Source of the DNA: Actinomycetota bacterium | Lineage (GTDB): Bacteria; Actinomycetota; Actinomycetes; Streptosporangiales; Streptosporangiaceae | Assembly (NCBI GenBank): GCA_003168255.1 | Contig: PMSU01000110.1 | Coordinates: 1-49,436, forward strand | Direction: 5' to 3' | DNA length: 49,436 nucleotides | Part shown: one piece after another, positions 42,334 to 49,436 of the stretch | Numbering within the stretch: position 1 is the stretch's first letter | Layout of the letters: each line of letters starts with the position of its first letter | Made by a program: the position numbers and the translations under genes | Notes under the pieces: model-generated | Database searches by the model: none | Seen by the model: the letters and a program-made list of their open reading frames with translations, nothing else | Told to the model about the DNA's origin: nothing

Positions 42334-43860
42334 TCAGTCCGCCGCCTCCTCGCCTACCGCAACGAGCACCCGCGCCGCCGGCGCGGCCGGGGCGGCCTTG
42401 CGTCCGCGTATCGCCACCAGGACCACCAGCAGCGCGCACGCGTCGAAGATGGCCGCGACTGCGAACGAGGTGGCCATGCCGTGCGCGAGGACATGGTGGG
42501 CCTGCGCGACCCTCGTCGCGCCCGCCAGCGGGTGGGCGGCCGCGTTCCTGCTCGCGGTGCCAAACACGGTGACCAGGGCGGCCAGCCCGAGCGAGCCGCC
42601 GAGCTGCTGCATCACGTTCACCATGCTCGAGGCCGCGCCGGAGTCCTGCGGCGGCACCCCGGCGAGCGAGGCGGTGGTCAGCGGCACGAACGCCAGCCCG
42701 AGCCCGGCACCGAGCAGCAACATGGGGCCGAGGATGCCGGTGGCGTATCCGGTACTAGGCGAGACCCTGGCCAGCCAGGCCATCCCCGCGATCACCGGCA
42801 GCAGGCCCGCGACCATCAGCGGCTTCGGCGCGAAGCGGGCGAGCAGCCGGGGCGCCAGCCTGGACACGCCGAACAGCAGGATGGTCATCGGCAGGAACGC
42901 GATCCCGGCGCGCAGCGGGCTGAAGCCGAGTACCTCCTGCACGAACTGGGTCAGGAAGAAGAACATCCCGAACATGCCGGCCACCAGCAGCAGCCTGGCG
43001 AGGAATGACCCCGAGCGGCTCGTGTCGGCGAACAGCCGCAGCGGAGTGATCGGCTGACGTGCCCTGGTCTCGTTGACCAGGAACAAGCCGAGCAGGGCGG
43101 CGGCGGCCAGCAGGGCGCCGATGGTCACCCGGTTACTCCAGCCAGCAGACGCCGCCCGGATGAACGCGTACACCAGGGAGGCCATGCCTGCCGTGGAAGT
43201 GATCGCGCCGGTCAGGTCGAAGTGGCCAGGCTGCCGCTTCGTCTCGGCCACGAACAGCGGCCCTATCGTCACCACGGCGATGCCGATCGGCACGTTGATG
43301 AACAGCACCCACCGCCAGGACAGCCACTCGGTGATCACGCCGCCGAGGACGAGACCGAGTGATCCGCCGGCCGTGACCACGCCGGTGTAGATGGCCAGCG
43401 CCCGGGTCCGCTGCCTGCCTTCGGGGAATGAGGACACGATCAGCGCGAGCACCGCGGGCGAGGCCAGCGCGCCGCCGACCCCCTGCGCCGCGCGGGCGGC
43501 GAGCAGCAACGGCGCCGAGGTGGCGAGCCCGCCGGCCAGCGAGGCGAGGGTGAACAGGCCGATGCCGGCCAGGAAGACGCGCCGCCTGCCGAGGATGTCG
43601 CCGGCCCGGCCGCCGAGCAGCAGCAGGCCGCCGAACGTGAGGGTGTAGCCGTTCAGCACCCAGGACAGGTTGGTCGAGGTGAAGTGCAGGCCGGTCGCGA
43701 TGTGCGGCAGGGCGATGTTCACCACGGTCGCATCCAGGATCACCATCAGCTGGGCGGCCAGCATGACGATCAGGGCGATGCCGGGACGGTCAGGGCGCCG
43801 GCGGGCCGCCCAGCGCTGCTGGCCGGGTGGCCGCGTCACGGGTGGCGAGGGAGTAGTCAA
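42334..43860 (-). CDS. MFS transporter, DHA2 (EmrB/QacA) family
   Basis: A 508-residue exporter with 14 predicted spans. Motif D1/A region LDATVVNIALPHIA, WVLNGYTLTFGGLLLLGGRAGDILGRRR, motif C GLVLGGVITEWLSWRWVLFINVP (read in parts) and FFLTQFVQEVLGFSPLRAG are typical of drug:H+ antiporters. TTG 43860 is chosen because GGAGA lies 4 nt upstream; GTG 43836 is an alternative. A TetR repressor gene is divergent across a clear palindromic operator, so it is probably inducible by its substrates, which cannot be named from sequence. Confidence 0.88.
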   Translation of the reverse strand: MTTPSPPVTRPPGQQRWAARRRPDRPGIALIVMLAAQLMVILDATVVNIALPHIATGLHFTSTNLSWVLNGYTLTFGGLLLLGGRAGDILGRRRVFLAGIGLFTLASLAGGLATSAPLLLAARAAQGVGGALASPAVLALIVSSFPEGRQRTRALAIYTGVVTAGGSLGLVLGGVITEWLSWRWVLFINVPIGIAVVTIGPLFVAETKRQPGHFDLTGAITSTAGMASLVYAFIRAASAGWSNRVTIGALLAAAALLGLFLVNETRARQPITPLRLFADTSRSGSFLARLLLVAGMFGMFFFLTQFVQEVLGFSPLRAGIAFLPMTILLFGVSRLAPRLLARFAPKPLMVAGLLPVIAGMAWLARVSPSTGYATGILGPMLLLGAGLGLAFVPLTTASLAGVPPQDSGAASSMVNVMQQLGGSLGLAALVTVFGTASRNAAAHPLAGATRVAQAHHVLAHGMATSFAVAAIFDACALLVVLVAIRGRKAAPAAPAARVLVAVGEEAAD

Positions 43861-43904
43861 GGATTCTCCGCGGTCATAGGTTCTTGAGGTAGAGTGGAGG
43901 GACA

Positions 43905-43923
43905 CTCCGTTTACTATACGGAG
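43905..43923. promoter_or_regulatory. TetR-type operator between MFS and tetR genes
   Basis: CTCCGT-TTACTAT-ACGGAG, a 6-bp inverted repeat with a 7-bp centre. TACTAT inside it could be the -10 box for the TetR gene, so binding would block both divergent promoters. Confidence 0.7.
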
Positions 43924-43959
43924 GCTACCTCCGGTTCGCAACCCATTAAATTCGGAGCG

Positions 43960-44547
43960 ATGACTTCCACGACAGGCACCTCGCCCGGCGCACCGCCGCT
44001 GCGGGCTGACGCACGCCGCAATCGCGACCGGCTGCTCGCGGCCGCGACCACTGCGTTCGCCGAGCACGGAGCAGACGCTCCGCTTGAGGACATAGCCAGG
44101 CAGGCCGGGGTAGGGATCGGCACGCTATACCGGCACTTTCCTACCAGGCTGGCGCTCCAGGAGGGCGTGTTCCGCAGTCAGGTGGAAACCGTCTGCGACC
44201 ACGGCCGCGAGCTCGCCGATGCCCCCTCTGCCGGTGATGCCTTTGCCGCCTGGCTACGGGTCATGGGCGGCTTTCTGGTCACCAAGCGCGGCCTGTCCCA
44301 TGCGCTGATCGCCACGCTCGGCAAGGACTCCGAGCTGATCTCCTCGTGCAGCCAGGTGCTGCGCGCTACCGCCGAGCGGCTGCTCGACCGGGCGCAGCAG
44401 GCAGGGGCAGTACGCCAGGACGTTACCGCCATGGATGTGATGCGGTTGATACACGGCATCACGATGGCCACCGAGCAGGCCCCCGAGGAGTCGGAGCGGC
44501 TGCTGTCGCTGATGCTCGATGGCCTGAAGGCGCGGCCGGCCGGCTAG
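43960..44547 (+). CDS. TetR-family transcriptional repressor
   Basis: A 195-residue regulator. The N-terminal helix-turn-helix reads ARRNRDRLLAAATTAFAEHGADAPLEDIARQAGVGIGTLYRHFPTR (in two parts) and is a standard TetR domain; the C-terminal ligand domain contains LGKDSELISSCSQVL as in SbtR-like members. GGAG lies about 3-6 nt before ATG 43960; the frame is open from 43894 across the operator. Presumed repressor of the divergent MFS exporter. Confidence 0.9.
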   Translation: MTSTTGTSPGAPPLRADARRNRDRLLAAATTAFAEHGADAPLEDIARQAGVGIGTLYRHFPTRLALQEGVFRSQVETVCDHGRELADAPSAGDAFAAWLRVMGGFLVTKRGLSHALIATLGKDSELISSCSQVLRATAERLLDRAQQAGAVRQDVTAMDVMRLIHGITMATEQAPEESERLLSLMLDGLKARPAG

Positions 44548-44669
44548 TGAGCCGCCTGTCGCAGCCGATAGCGCATTAGCCAGTCCCGCGACGTCATCCC
44601 AAGTCGCATAGGGGACATTCGGGACGAACCGCACCCTGGCCGGGTAGCTATGCAGGCGGCCGGCGACGT

Positions 44670-44812
44670 GAATGTGAAATTACCCCCCACGGGTGGTAGG
44701 CCATGCCGCATTCATTTTGGCGGGCTGGCGGGCGGGCTGGCGGGCCTGGCCGGCGTCTGGCCCGGCGCCGGGCCATGTCAGCAGCCGCCGCCCAGCCCAG
44801 CGAGTGGTCACT
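44670..44812. repeat. dispersed composite repeat, copy B with palindromic head
   Basis: The head (44670-44713) is an imperfect palindrome with outer arms GAATGTG/CGCATTC and inner CCCCCCAC/GTGGTAGG. It aligns without gaps to the palindrome at 20257-20310 (inverted), 32 of 44 bases identical and 19 of 20 in one half. The tail (44706-44812) carries the same three blocks as copy A at 1-78, with a longer GGCGGGCTGGC-type filler between them. Confidence 0.8.
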
Positions 44813-45038
44813 CCAGCGGAGCCGCACCCAAATGCGATAACGACAACAACCCGAATCCACCCCGCCCGGCACGACAGCCACTGCCCGCAGCCTCACCGCC
44901 GATTTCATGCTCGGTTCCCCCCGATCCAAGCGGCCGTCAACCAGCAGTTCACCGACCTGGCAGCTCGGCACGCCGAAACCGCGATCTGTCGCTGCTGTTC
45001 GCGCTCTCACGCTTAACGGGGCCGACCGGGCCTAACTC

Positions 45039-45057
45039 GCAGGTGTCGCCGCTTGCC
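45039..45057. repeat. 19-bp repeat shared with 13165-13183
   Basis: GCAGGTGTCGCCGCTTGCC is the exact reverse complement of 13165-13183. It lies in non-coding sequence downstream of the Lrp gene. Confidence 0.5.
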
Positions 45058-45270
45058 GCGTTGAGGGCCAGCATCTCGCGCAGCCAGGTGAATTCCACGG
45101 CGTGCAGGACCACGCTGGTCACTGCCCGATCGCATCGACGCCCTGGGCGGGATCGCCCTAGGCCACTTCGAAGTCGCCGGGGACCGTCACGGCGATCCAC
45201 ACGTCATCGCCAGTCAGCTCGGCCCAGCCACCAGGTCAATCTCGTCCTCGCGCAGCGTCCTAATGCCCCA

Positions 45271-45777
45271 TCAAGGGCCGGGGGGCCTGTTTTCGTACGG
45301 GGTGCTCAGCACAATCGTCGTCCGGGTGGAGACGTTTGCGGCCTCGCGAATCGCCTGCAACAGTTCCTCGAGCGCCACCGGCGAGGCGACCCGCACCTTG
45401 AGGATGTAGTTCTCCTCCCCCGCCACGCTGTGGCACGCCTCGATAGCGTGCAGATGCGCCAGGCGCTGCGGTGCGTCATCGGGAGCGGCGGGATCAAAAG
45501 GCTTGATCGAGACGAACGCGGTGAGCGGCAGCCCCACATCGTCGGGATTGACCAGGGCGGCGTAGCCGGTGATGACACCGCGCCGCTCGAGGCGGCGCAC
45601 CCGCTGGTGCGCCGCCGACACCGAGAGGCCGGTCTGCCTGGCCAGCTCGGTGAAGCTCATCCGCCCGTCGCGGGACAGCAGCGAGACGATCATGCGGTCG
45701 ATCTCTTCCACGCCGTCACCGTAGTCCGCCGGCCGCCTTCCCGCATGTCCGGCCGGGTCGGCCTTTCCTTTCGGCAT
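45271..45777 (-). CDS. Lrp/AsnC-family transcriptional regulator
   Basis: A 168-residue feast/famine regulator. The N-terminal AsnC helix-turn-helix is IDRMIVSLLSRDGRMSFTELARQTGLSVSAAHQRVRRLERRGVI (in two parts), and the C-terminal RAM ligand domain contains LAHLHAIEACHSVAGEENYILKVRV. About 25 basic/polar residues precede the domain. ATG 45777 is used; GTG at VEEIDR is possible. Amino acids are the usual effectors. It is divergent from the ugpC-like gene, with repeated TAACG elements between them. Confidence 0.9.
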   Translation of the reverse strand: MPKGKADPAGHAGRRPADYGDGVEEIDRMIVSLLSRDGRMSFTELARQTGLSVSAAHQRVRRLERRGVITGYAALVNPDDVGLPLTAFVSIKPFDPAAPDDAPQRLAHLHAIEACHSVAGEENYILKVRVASPVALEELLQAIREAANVSTRTTIVLSTPYENRPPGP

Positions 45778-45847
45778 ATCAGGCCGGTCACCGATGTAAC
45801 GACCCGATAACGCCCTTCACGCTCCCGTAACAGAGCGCGATCTCCTC

Positions 45848-45877
45848 TTACCTCGCTGCCTGCTGCGGGGTTAGGCT
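45848..45877 (+). promoter_or_regulatory. possible promoter of the ugpC-like gene
   Basis: TTACCT and TAGGCT are separated by 18 bp, about 57 bp before the start codon. The upstream stretch has GTAACG-ACCCGA-TAACG repeats that could bind the divergent Lrp protein. Weak evidence only. Confidence 0.3.
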
Positions 45878-45933
45878 GCGCCACCAGGAGAAGCCCGCCG
45901 CGAACCGGCAACACCGAAGCTACGGAGCCAGCG

Positions 45934-47169
45934 ATGGCACAGATCGTCCTAGACAAGATCGACAAGGTCTATTCAGGCGGCGTGAAGGCCGTAGACGGGC
46001 TGAGCCTGGAGATCAAGGATGGCGAGTTCATGGTCCTCGTCGGCCCTTCGGGCTGCGGTAAGTCCACCGCGCTGCGGTCGATCGCCGGCCTTGAGGAGAT
46101 CAGCAGCGGCACGATCGTGATCGGCGAGCGGGTAGTGAACGACCTCCCGCCCAAGGACCGAGACATCGCCATGGTGTTCCAGAACTACGCCCTGTACCCG
46201 CATATGACGGTCGAGCAGAACCTGGCGTTCGGCCTCCAGTTGCGCAAGACCCCCAAGGACGAGATCAGGCGCAGGGTGACCGGTGCCGCCAAGATGCTCG
46301 GCCTCGAGCAGTACCTCAAGCGCAAGCCGGCCGCGCTGTCCGGCGGCCAGCGGCAGCGGGTTGCCATGGGCCGCGCGATAGTCAGGGAGCCGCAGGCGTT
46401 CCTGATGGATGAGCCGCTGTCCAACCTGGACGCCAAGCTGCGCGTTTCCATGCGGGCATCGCTGAACCAGTTGCACGAAAGGCTCGGCGTGACGACCGTC
46501 TACGTGACGCACGACCAGGTGGAAGCCATGACCCTCGGGCACAGGGTGTGCGTGCTGCGGGACGGCAGGCTACAGCAGGTGGACACCCCCCAGCGGCTGT
46601 TCGACCGGCCGGTGAACCTGTTCGTGGCCGGCTTCATCGGCTCGCCGGCGATGAACTTCGCGACGGCCAAGCTTGTCCGCGACGGCGGGCCCGCGGTTAC
46701 CTTCGCCGGCTACAAGCTCGCGGTGCCGCCATCCGTGCTGGCTGACAAGCCCGGCCTGGACAGCTACTTCGACCGGGAGGTAGTCCTCGGCATCCGGCCC
46801 TCGGACTTCGAGGACGCGAGCCTGGCCGAGCCGAGCTGGGCCAGGATGCCAGTCAGGGCCGGAGTGACGGAGGAACTCGGCAGCGAGATTCACGTGATCT
46901 TCACGATCGACGCGCCCCCGGTCGAGCATGCCAGCATCGCCGAGGCTGCCAAGGGCGATGAGGGCGAGGATGAAGCCGCGGTCGCGCTCGCCGGCGGCAA
47001 GTCGCTGTGGACGGCACGGGTCGCGGCCCGTAGCACGGCCCGTCCCGGCAGGCCCATCGAACTCGCCGTGGACACCTCTAACCTTCAGTTCTTCGATCCG
47101 GTTAGCGGCCTGTCCATCGGCCATCCAGAGGCGGACGCCACCGCCGGGGAGAAGGGTACCGATGACTGA
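45934..47169 (+). CDS. ugpC: UgpC/MsiK-type ABC sugar-transport ATPase
   Basis: A 411-residue CUT1 ATPase that powers carbohydrate importers. Walker [11 protein letters not shown]-loop [11 protein letters not shown], signature [19 protein letters not shown], Walker [12 protein letters not shown] and switch His VTHDQVEA are intact. The C-terminal TOBE/MalK regulatory domain follows ([21 protein letters not shown]) and holds an acidic insertion ([12 protein letters not shown]). GGAG precedes ATG 45934. No permease or binding protein is adjacent, fitting the actinobacterial MsiK model of one ATPase shared by many distant importers. Confidence 0.9.
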   Translation: MAQIVLDKIDKVYSGGVKAVDGLSLEIKDGEFMVLVGPSGCGKSTALRSIAGLEEISSGTIVIGERVVNDLPPKDRDIAMVFQNYALYPHMTVEQNLAFGLQLRKTPKDEIRRRVTGAAKMLGLEQYLKRKPAALSGGQRQRVAMGRAIVREPQAFLMDEPLSNLDAKLRVSMRASLNQLHERLGVTTVYVTHDQVEAMTLGHRVCVLRDGRLQQVDTPQRLFDRPVNLFVAGFIGSPAMNFATAKLVRDGGPAVTFAGYKLAVPPSVLADKPGLDSYFDREVVLGIRPSDFEDASLAEPSWARMPVRAGVTEELGSEIHVIFTIDAPPVEHASIAEAAKGDEGEDEAAVALAGGKSLWTARVAARSTARPGRPIELAVDTSNLQFFDPVSGLSIGHPEADATAGEKGTDD

Positions 47170-47497
47170 GATTGACGTAGCCGCGGAAATCGATATCGTC
47201 TGGCAAGAACATCAGGTAACAGTCAGGATTCCGCTGGCCGGCCAGGTCACCCAGGATTGGTGCCGTCGCTATCAGGCACTGGCTCATAGCAAAGACGTTC
47301 CGGCCCGGGCCGAAGAGCATCCCGGCCGATGCTGGGTCGTCGTCACGATGCCTGGCAGCACCGGACGCTCGGATGTCTCGGCCACGATGGATGCCGTCCG
47401 GGACCTGATCGCCGAGGCTGATGCCGACGAGGAACCGCAGGACCCTGAGGAGACGACGGCCGCGATCCGCGAATGGTGGGCTCAGCAGCGAGGCTGA
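47162..47497 (+). CDS. small acidic protein of unknown function overlapping ugpC
   Basis: A 111-residue protein beginning 8 bp inside the end of the ugpC-like gene, so probably coupled to it. It has an [33 protein letters not shown] start (strands then a helix), a strand WVVVTMP, and a very acidic tail ([13 protein letters not shown]) ending in REWWAQQRG. The frame is open earlier within ugpC, but ATG 47162 is the natural start. I do not recognise the family. Confidence 0.65.
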   Translation: MTEIDVAAEIDIVWQEHQVTVRIPLAGQVTQDWCRRYQALAHSKDVPARAEEHPGRCWVVVTMPGSTGRSDVSATMDAVRDLIAEADADEEPQDPEETTAAIREWWAQQRG

Positions 47498-47502
47498 CAC
47501 CA

Positions 47503-47538
47503 CCGGACGTCTCTACGGCCGCCGGACGTCTCTACGGC
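47503..47538. repeat. 19-bp tandem repeat, two copies
   Basis: CCGGACGTCTCTACGGC occurs at 47503-47519 and 47522-47538 (period 19 bp) right after the stop of the small gene at 47162-47497. No fold typical of a terminator is seen. Confidence 0.85.
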
Positions 47539-47540
47539 AG

Positions 47541-47863
47541 CCTGCGGGCTGGCCATCCTCGCGGGGGCGGAATGCGGCCACGGAAAGCCGGCCAGGCCAC
47601 CGGAATCGGCAGCCGTCAATCCCGTAGTCTGTCGGTCCCGCGGCTACCGGGACGCCCGGCCGGGACGCTGCGATCCCGCTCCACGCAGCTTGACCAGCCA
47701 CGATATGGAGCCGTCGGTGCCGTCGGCTACAGGAAACCCGGACAGCGGATCATCAGCGCACGGCTATGTCGTCGTCAAGTCCCGACCGGGAGCATGTGGG
47801 TACCCCTGCTATCACGGGATCGCGAAACGGCGCCCGCGGGCGGCGGCCGAGTATCTGGCCGGG
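47541..47863. other. 323-bp spacer without a recognised feature
   Basis: Lies between the 3' ends of the convergent small protein gene and the MFS gene. I see no gene, RNA or strong hairpin in it. Confidence 0.5.
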
Positions 47864-49396
47864 TCAGCGGTTCCCGCCGCGGCCGGTTTCCAGCGGCGGC
47901 GCGCCAACCGGGCAATAGGTGCGGCACTCGGGTTCTGGCGCCTGGCTGTCCGCGGTCGGCTTGAGCACGCCATTGTCGATCAGCAGGCTGGAGAGCACGG
48001 AGGCCACGACGAGGAGGCAGGCGCATATCAGCATCGCCGTCCTGAATCCCGCCGCGAAGGTCGCCGCGGAGCCGTGACCGCCGATGGTAAGCCCGACGGC
48101 GACGGGCAGGCCGGCCACGGCCAGCAGCCCCGCCGACCGTGCCACCGCGTTGTTCACCCCGCTGGCTACTCCGGCGTGCCTGGCATCGGCGCTGGCCAGG
48201 ACCGTCGCGGTCAGCGGGGCCACGGTAAGCGACAGGCCGAAGCCGAAGACGCATACCGCCGGGAGCACGTCGGCCAGGTAGCTGGCGTGCTGCCCTATCC
48301 GCGTCATCAGCAGCAGGCCAGCCGCGCAGGTCAGGGTGCCGCCCGCCATCAGCCAGCGGGGGCCGATCCGCTGCGCCAGGGCGCCCGCCCGCGCCGAGAG
48401 CGCGAGCATCAGCAGGGTCGAGGGCAGCAGGGCGGTACCGGCTCGCAGCGGCGAGAAGCCCGACGCCACCTGAAGCTCCAGGACAAGCAGGAAGAACACC
48501 GAGCCGAACGCGGCGTACACGATGAATGTCACCAGGTTGACGGCGGTGAACTGGCGTGACGCGAACACGTCGAGCGGCAGCATGGGCGGGGTGCGGCCCG
48601 GTGAGCGGCCGCGGTGGCGTTCGGTGGCCACGAACGCCACGGCAGCGGCGACGCCGATGACTGTGGCGGTCGTTACCCGCAGCGCGGCGCCCCGCCCCGG
48701 CGCCTCGATCAGCGCGTAGCTGACGCCGGCCAGGGCAAGCGCGGCGAGCGCGGCTCCCGCGACGTCAAACCGGCCATGCGCCGAAGGGTCCCTGGTCTCG
48801 GGCACGTGCTTCAGCGTCACCGCGATCACCGCGGCGGCGACCGGCAGGTTGATCAGGAAGACCCACCGCCAGCCCACTGCCGTGACGATCCAGCCGCCGA
48901 GCAGCGGTCCGGCGGCACCGGCCACTCCGCCCAGGCCCGACCATGCCCCCACCGCCCGCGCCCTGTCCTCTGGCGCGAAGCTGGCCTGGATGATCGCCAG
49001 GGAGCCCGGAGTGAGCAGCGCGCCGCCGATGCCCTGTAGCGCCCGCGCCCCGATCAGCACGCCGATGCTGGGGGCCAGACCGCACAGCGCCGACGCCAGC
49101 GCGAACCACGTGACCCCGACGACGAAGATCCGGCGGCGGCCCATCCGGTCCCCGAGCGAGCCGCCGAGCAGGATCAGCCCGGCTAGCGTCAGGGTGTAGG
49201 CGGAGACCGTCCACTGCAATCCGCCGAGCGAGGCGCCGAAACGCTTGCCTATCGTCGGCAGGGCCACGTTGACGACCGTGGCGTCCAGCATCGCCATGCT
49301 GGAACCGAGGACCGTGGCAAGTATCACCCAGCGCCCGGCGGGCTGCCCGAGCCTGACCACGCGGTCCTGTGCTGTACCTGCTGCGTTGTCGCTCAT
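47864..49396 (-). CDS. MFS transporter, DHA2 (EmrB/QacA) family
   Basis: A 510-residue 14-span exporter, distant paralog of the one at 42334-43860. Motifs: LDATVVNVALPTIG, WTVSAYTLTLAGLILLGGSLGDRMGRRR, ARALQGIGGALLTPGSLAII, GPLLGGWIVTAVGWRWVFLIN (read in parts) and ASGFSPLRAGTALLPST. The C-terminal tail is polar with two cysteines. ATG 49396 begins with a short polar tail before span 1. No regulator is seen within the window; the upstream side lies at the window edge. Confidence 0.88.
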   Translation of the reverse strand: MSDNAAGTAQDRVVRLGQPAGRWVILATVLGSSMAMLDATVVNVALPTIGKRFGASLGGLQWTVSAYTLTLAGLILLGGSLGDRMGRRRIFVVGVTWFALASALCGLAPSIGVLIGARALQGIGGALLTPGSLAIIQASFAPEDRARAVGAWSGLGGVAGAAGPLLGGWIVTAVGWRWVFLINLPVAAAVIAVTLKHVPETRDPSAHGRFDVAGAALAALALAGVSYALIEAPGRGAALRVTTATVIGVAAAVAFVATERHRGRSPGRTPPMLPLDVFASRQFTAVNLVTFIVYAAFGSVFFLLVLELQVASGFSPLRAGTALLPSTLLMLALSARAGALAQRIGPRWLMAGGTLTCAAGLLLMTRIGQHASYLADVLPAVCVFGFGLSLTVAPLTATVLASADARHAGVASGVNNAVARSAGLLAVAGLPVAVGLTIGGHGSAATFAAGFRTAMLICACLLVVASVLSSLLIDNGVLKPTADSQAPEPECRTYCPVGAPPLETGRGGNR

Positions 49397-49436
49397 CCGG
49401 TGTGCCAGGCCGCCGCTAGATCGTTGACCGGGGATT

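Larger units (their letters stand above)
44548..45270. other. 723-bp spacer without a convincing gene
   Basis: It contains the composite repeat copy B (44670-44812) and the second 19-bp repeat copy (45039-45057). Long frames cross it on both strands, but none shows a domain, and the plus-strand one runs antisense through the Lrp gene. I see no RNA gene. Confidence 0.6.

Noticed and set aside
44650..45810. 386-codon plus-strand open frame across the repeat region and antisense to the Lrp gene
   Set aside because: It shows no domain, is rich in Arg/Pro/Ala as expected of GC-rich off-frame reading, crosses repeats and lies antisense to a clear AsnC-family gene.

Overview
The window reads as a chromosomal segment of a high-G+C Gram-positive actinobacterium. 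The evidence is uniformly GC-rich coding sequence with G/C third positions, an RbpA protein behind a near-perfect sigma-R type promoter, YtrA-type GntR and HATPase-type regulators, a polyprenol-phosphate mannose synthase, and several genes that appear to be transcribed leaderless (a TAnnnT box about 7 nt before the start codon). I cannot name the genus; a filamentous Streptomyces/Streptosporangium-like organism is my best guess. No rRNA, tRNA, CRISPR array, phage or intact transposase was seen.

Layout. 1-1.2 kb: the edge of a dispersed repeat and two small divergent exported or membrane-anchored proteins of unknown function. 1.2-5.4 kb (minus): sensor kinase, response regulator and an S9 dipeptidyl-peptidase, tightly packed. 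5.6-7.7 kb: oligopeptidase B. 7.7-13.1 kb (minus): a GntR (YtrA-type) regulator, ABC-2 ATPase and two paralogous permeases, then adenylate kinase and a divergent PRPP-synthetase-like protein. 13.2-16.1 kb: small conserved membrane/unknown proteins, a methyltransferase without a canonical start codon, and a glycerophosphodiester phosphodiesterase. 16.2-20.1 kb: rbpA, ppm1 and a large acetyl-CoA synthetase. 20.1-20.8 kb: a degenerate zone with an SDR remnant and a long palindrome.

20.8-27.3 kb is the metabolic centre of the window. A minus-strand operon kdd-kamD-kamE-kal has every junction overlapping by 4 bp, and divergent from it is kamA coupled to an SDR gene. Together these encode the aminomutase/dehydrogenase/ammonia-lyase steps that turn L-lysine via beta-lysine and 3,5-diaminohexanoate toward crotonyl-CoA. 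The cleavage enzyme Kce is not in the window. The acetyl-CoA synthetase nearby could feed or drain the pathway.

27.4-36.5 kb: an O-methyltransferase, a secreted RCC1-repeat protein, an anti-sigma-type ATPase, a GntR/HutC regulator, a beta-hydroxyacid dehydrogenase and a very large GH38 alpha-mannosidase. 36.6-42.3 kb: a signalling group (single-domain receiver, NarL-type regulator, and a histidine kinase apparently broken into two ORFs by an internal deletion), then a membrane protein coupled to an MMPL transporter with a strong terminator. 42.3-49.4 kb: TetR-controlled MFS exporter, a repeat-bearing non-coding stretch, an Lrp/AsnC regulator, a UgpC/MsiK-type sugar-ABC ATPase with a small partner, and a second MFS exporter.

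Besides the lysine locus, the unusual layer is repeats. A palindromic element occurs at 20.26 and 44.67 kb (and probably at the left window edge), and short tandem repeats of 9, 18, 19, 22 and 30 bp sit between or inside genes, including a repeat-built linker in the B12-binding subunit KamE.
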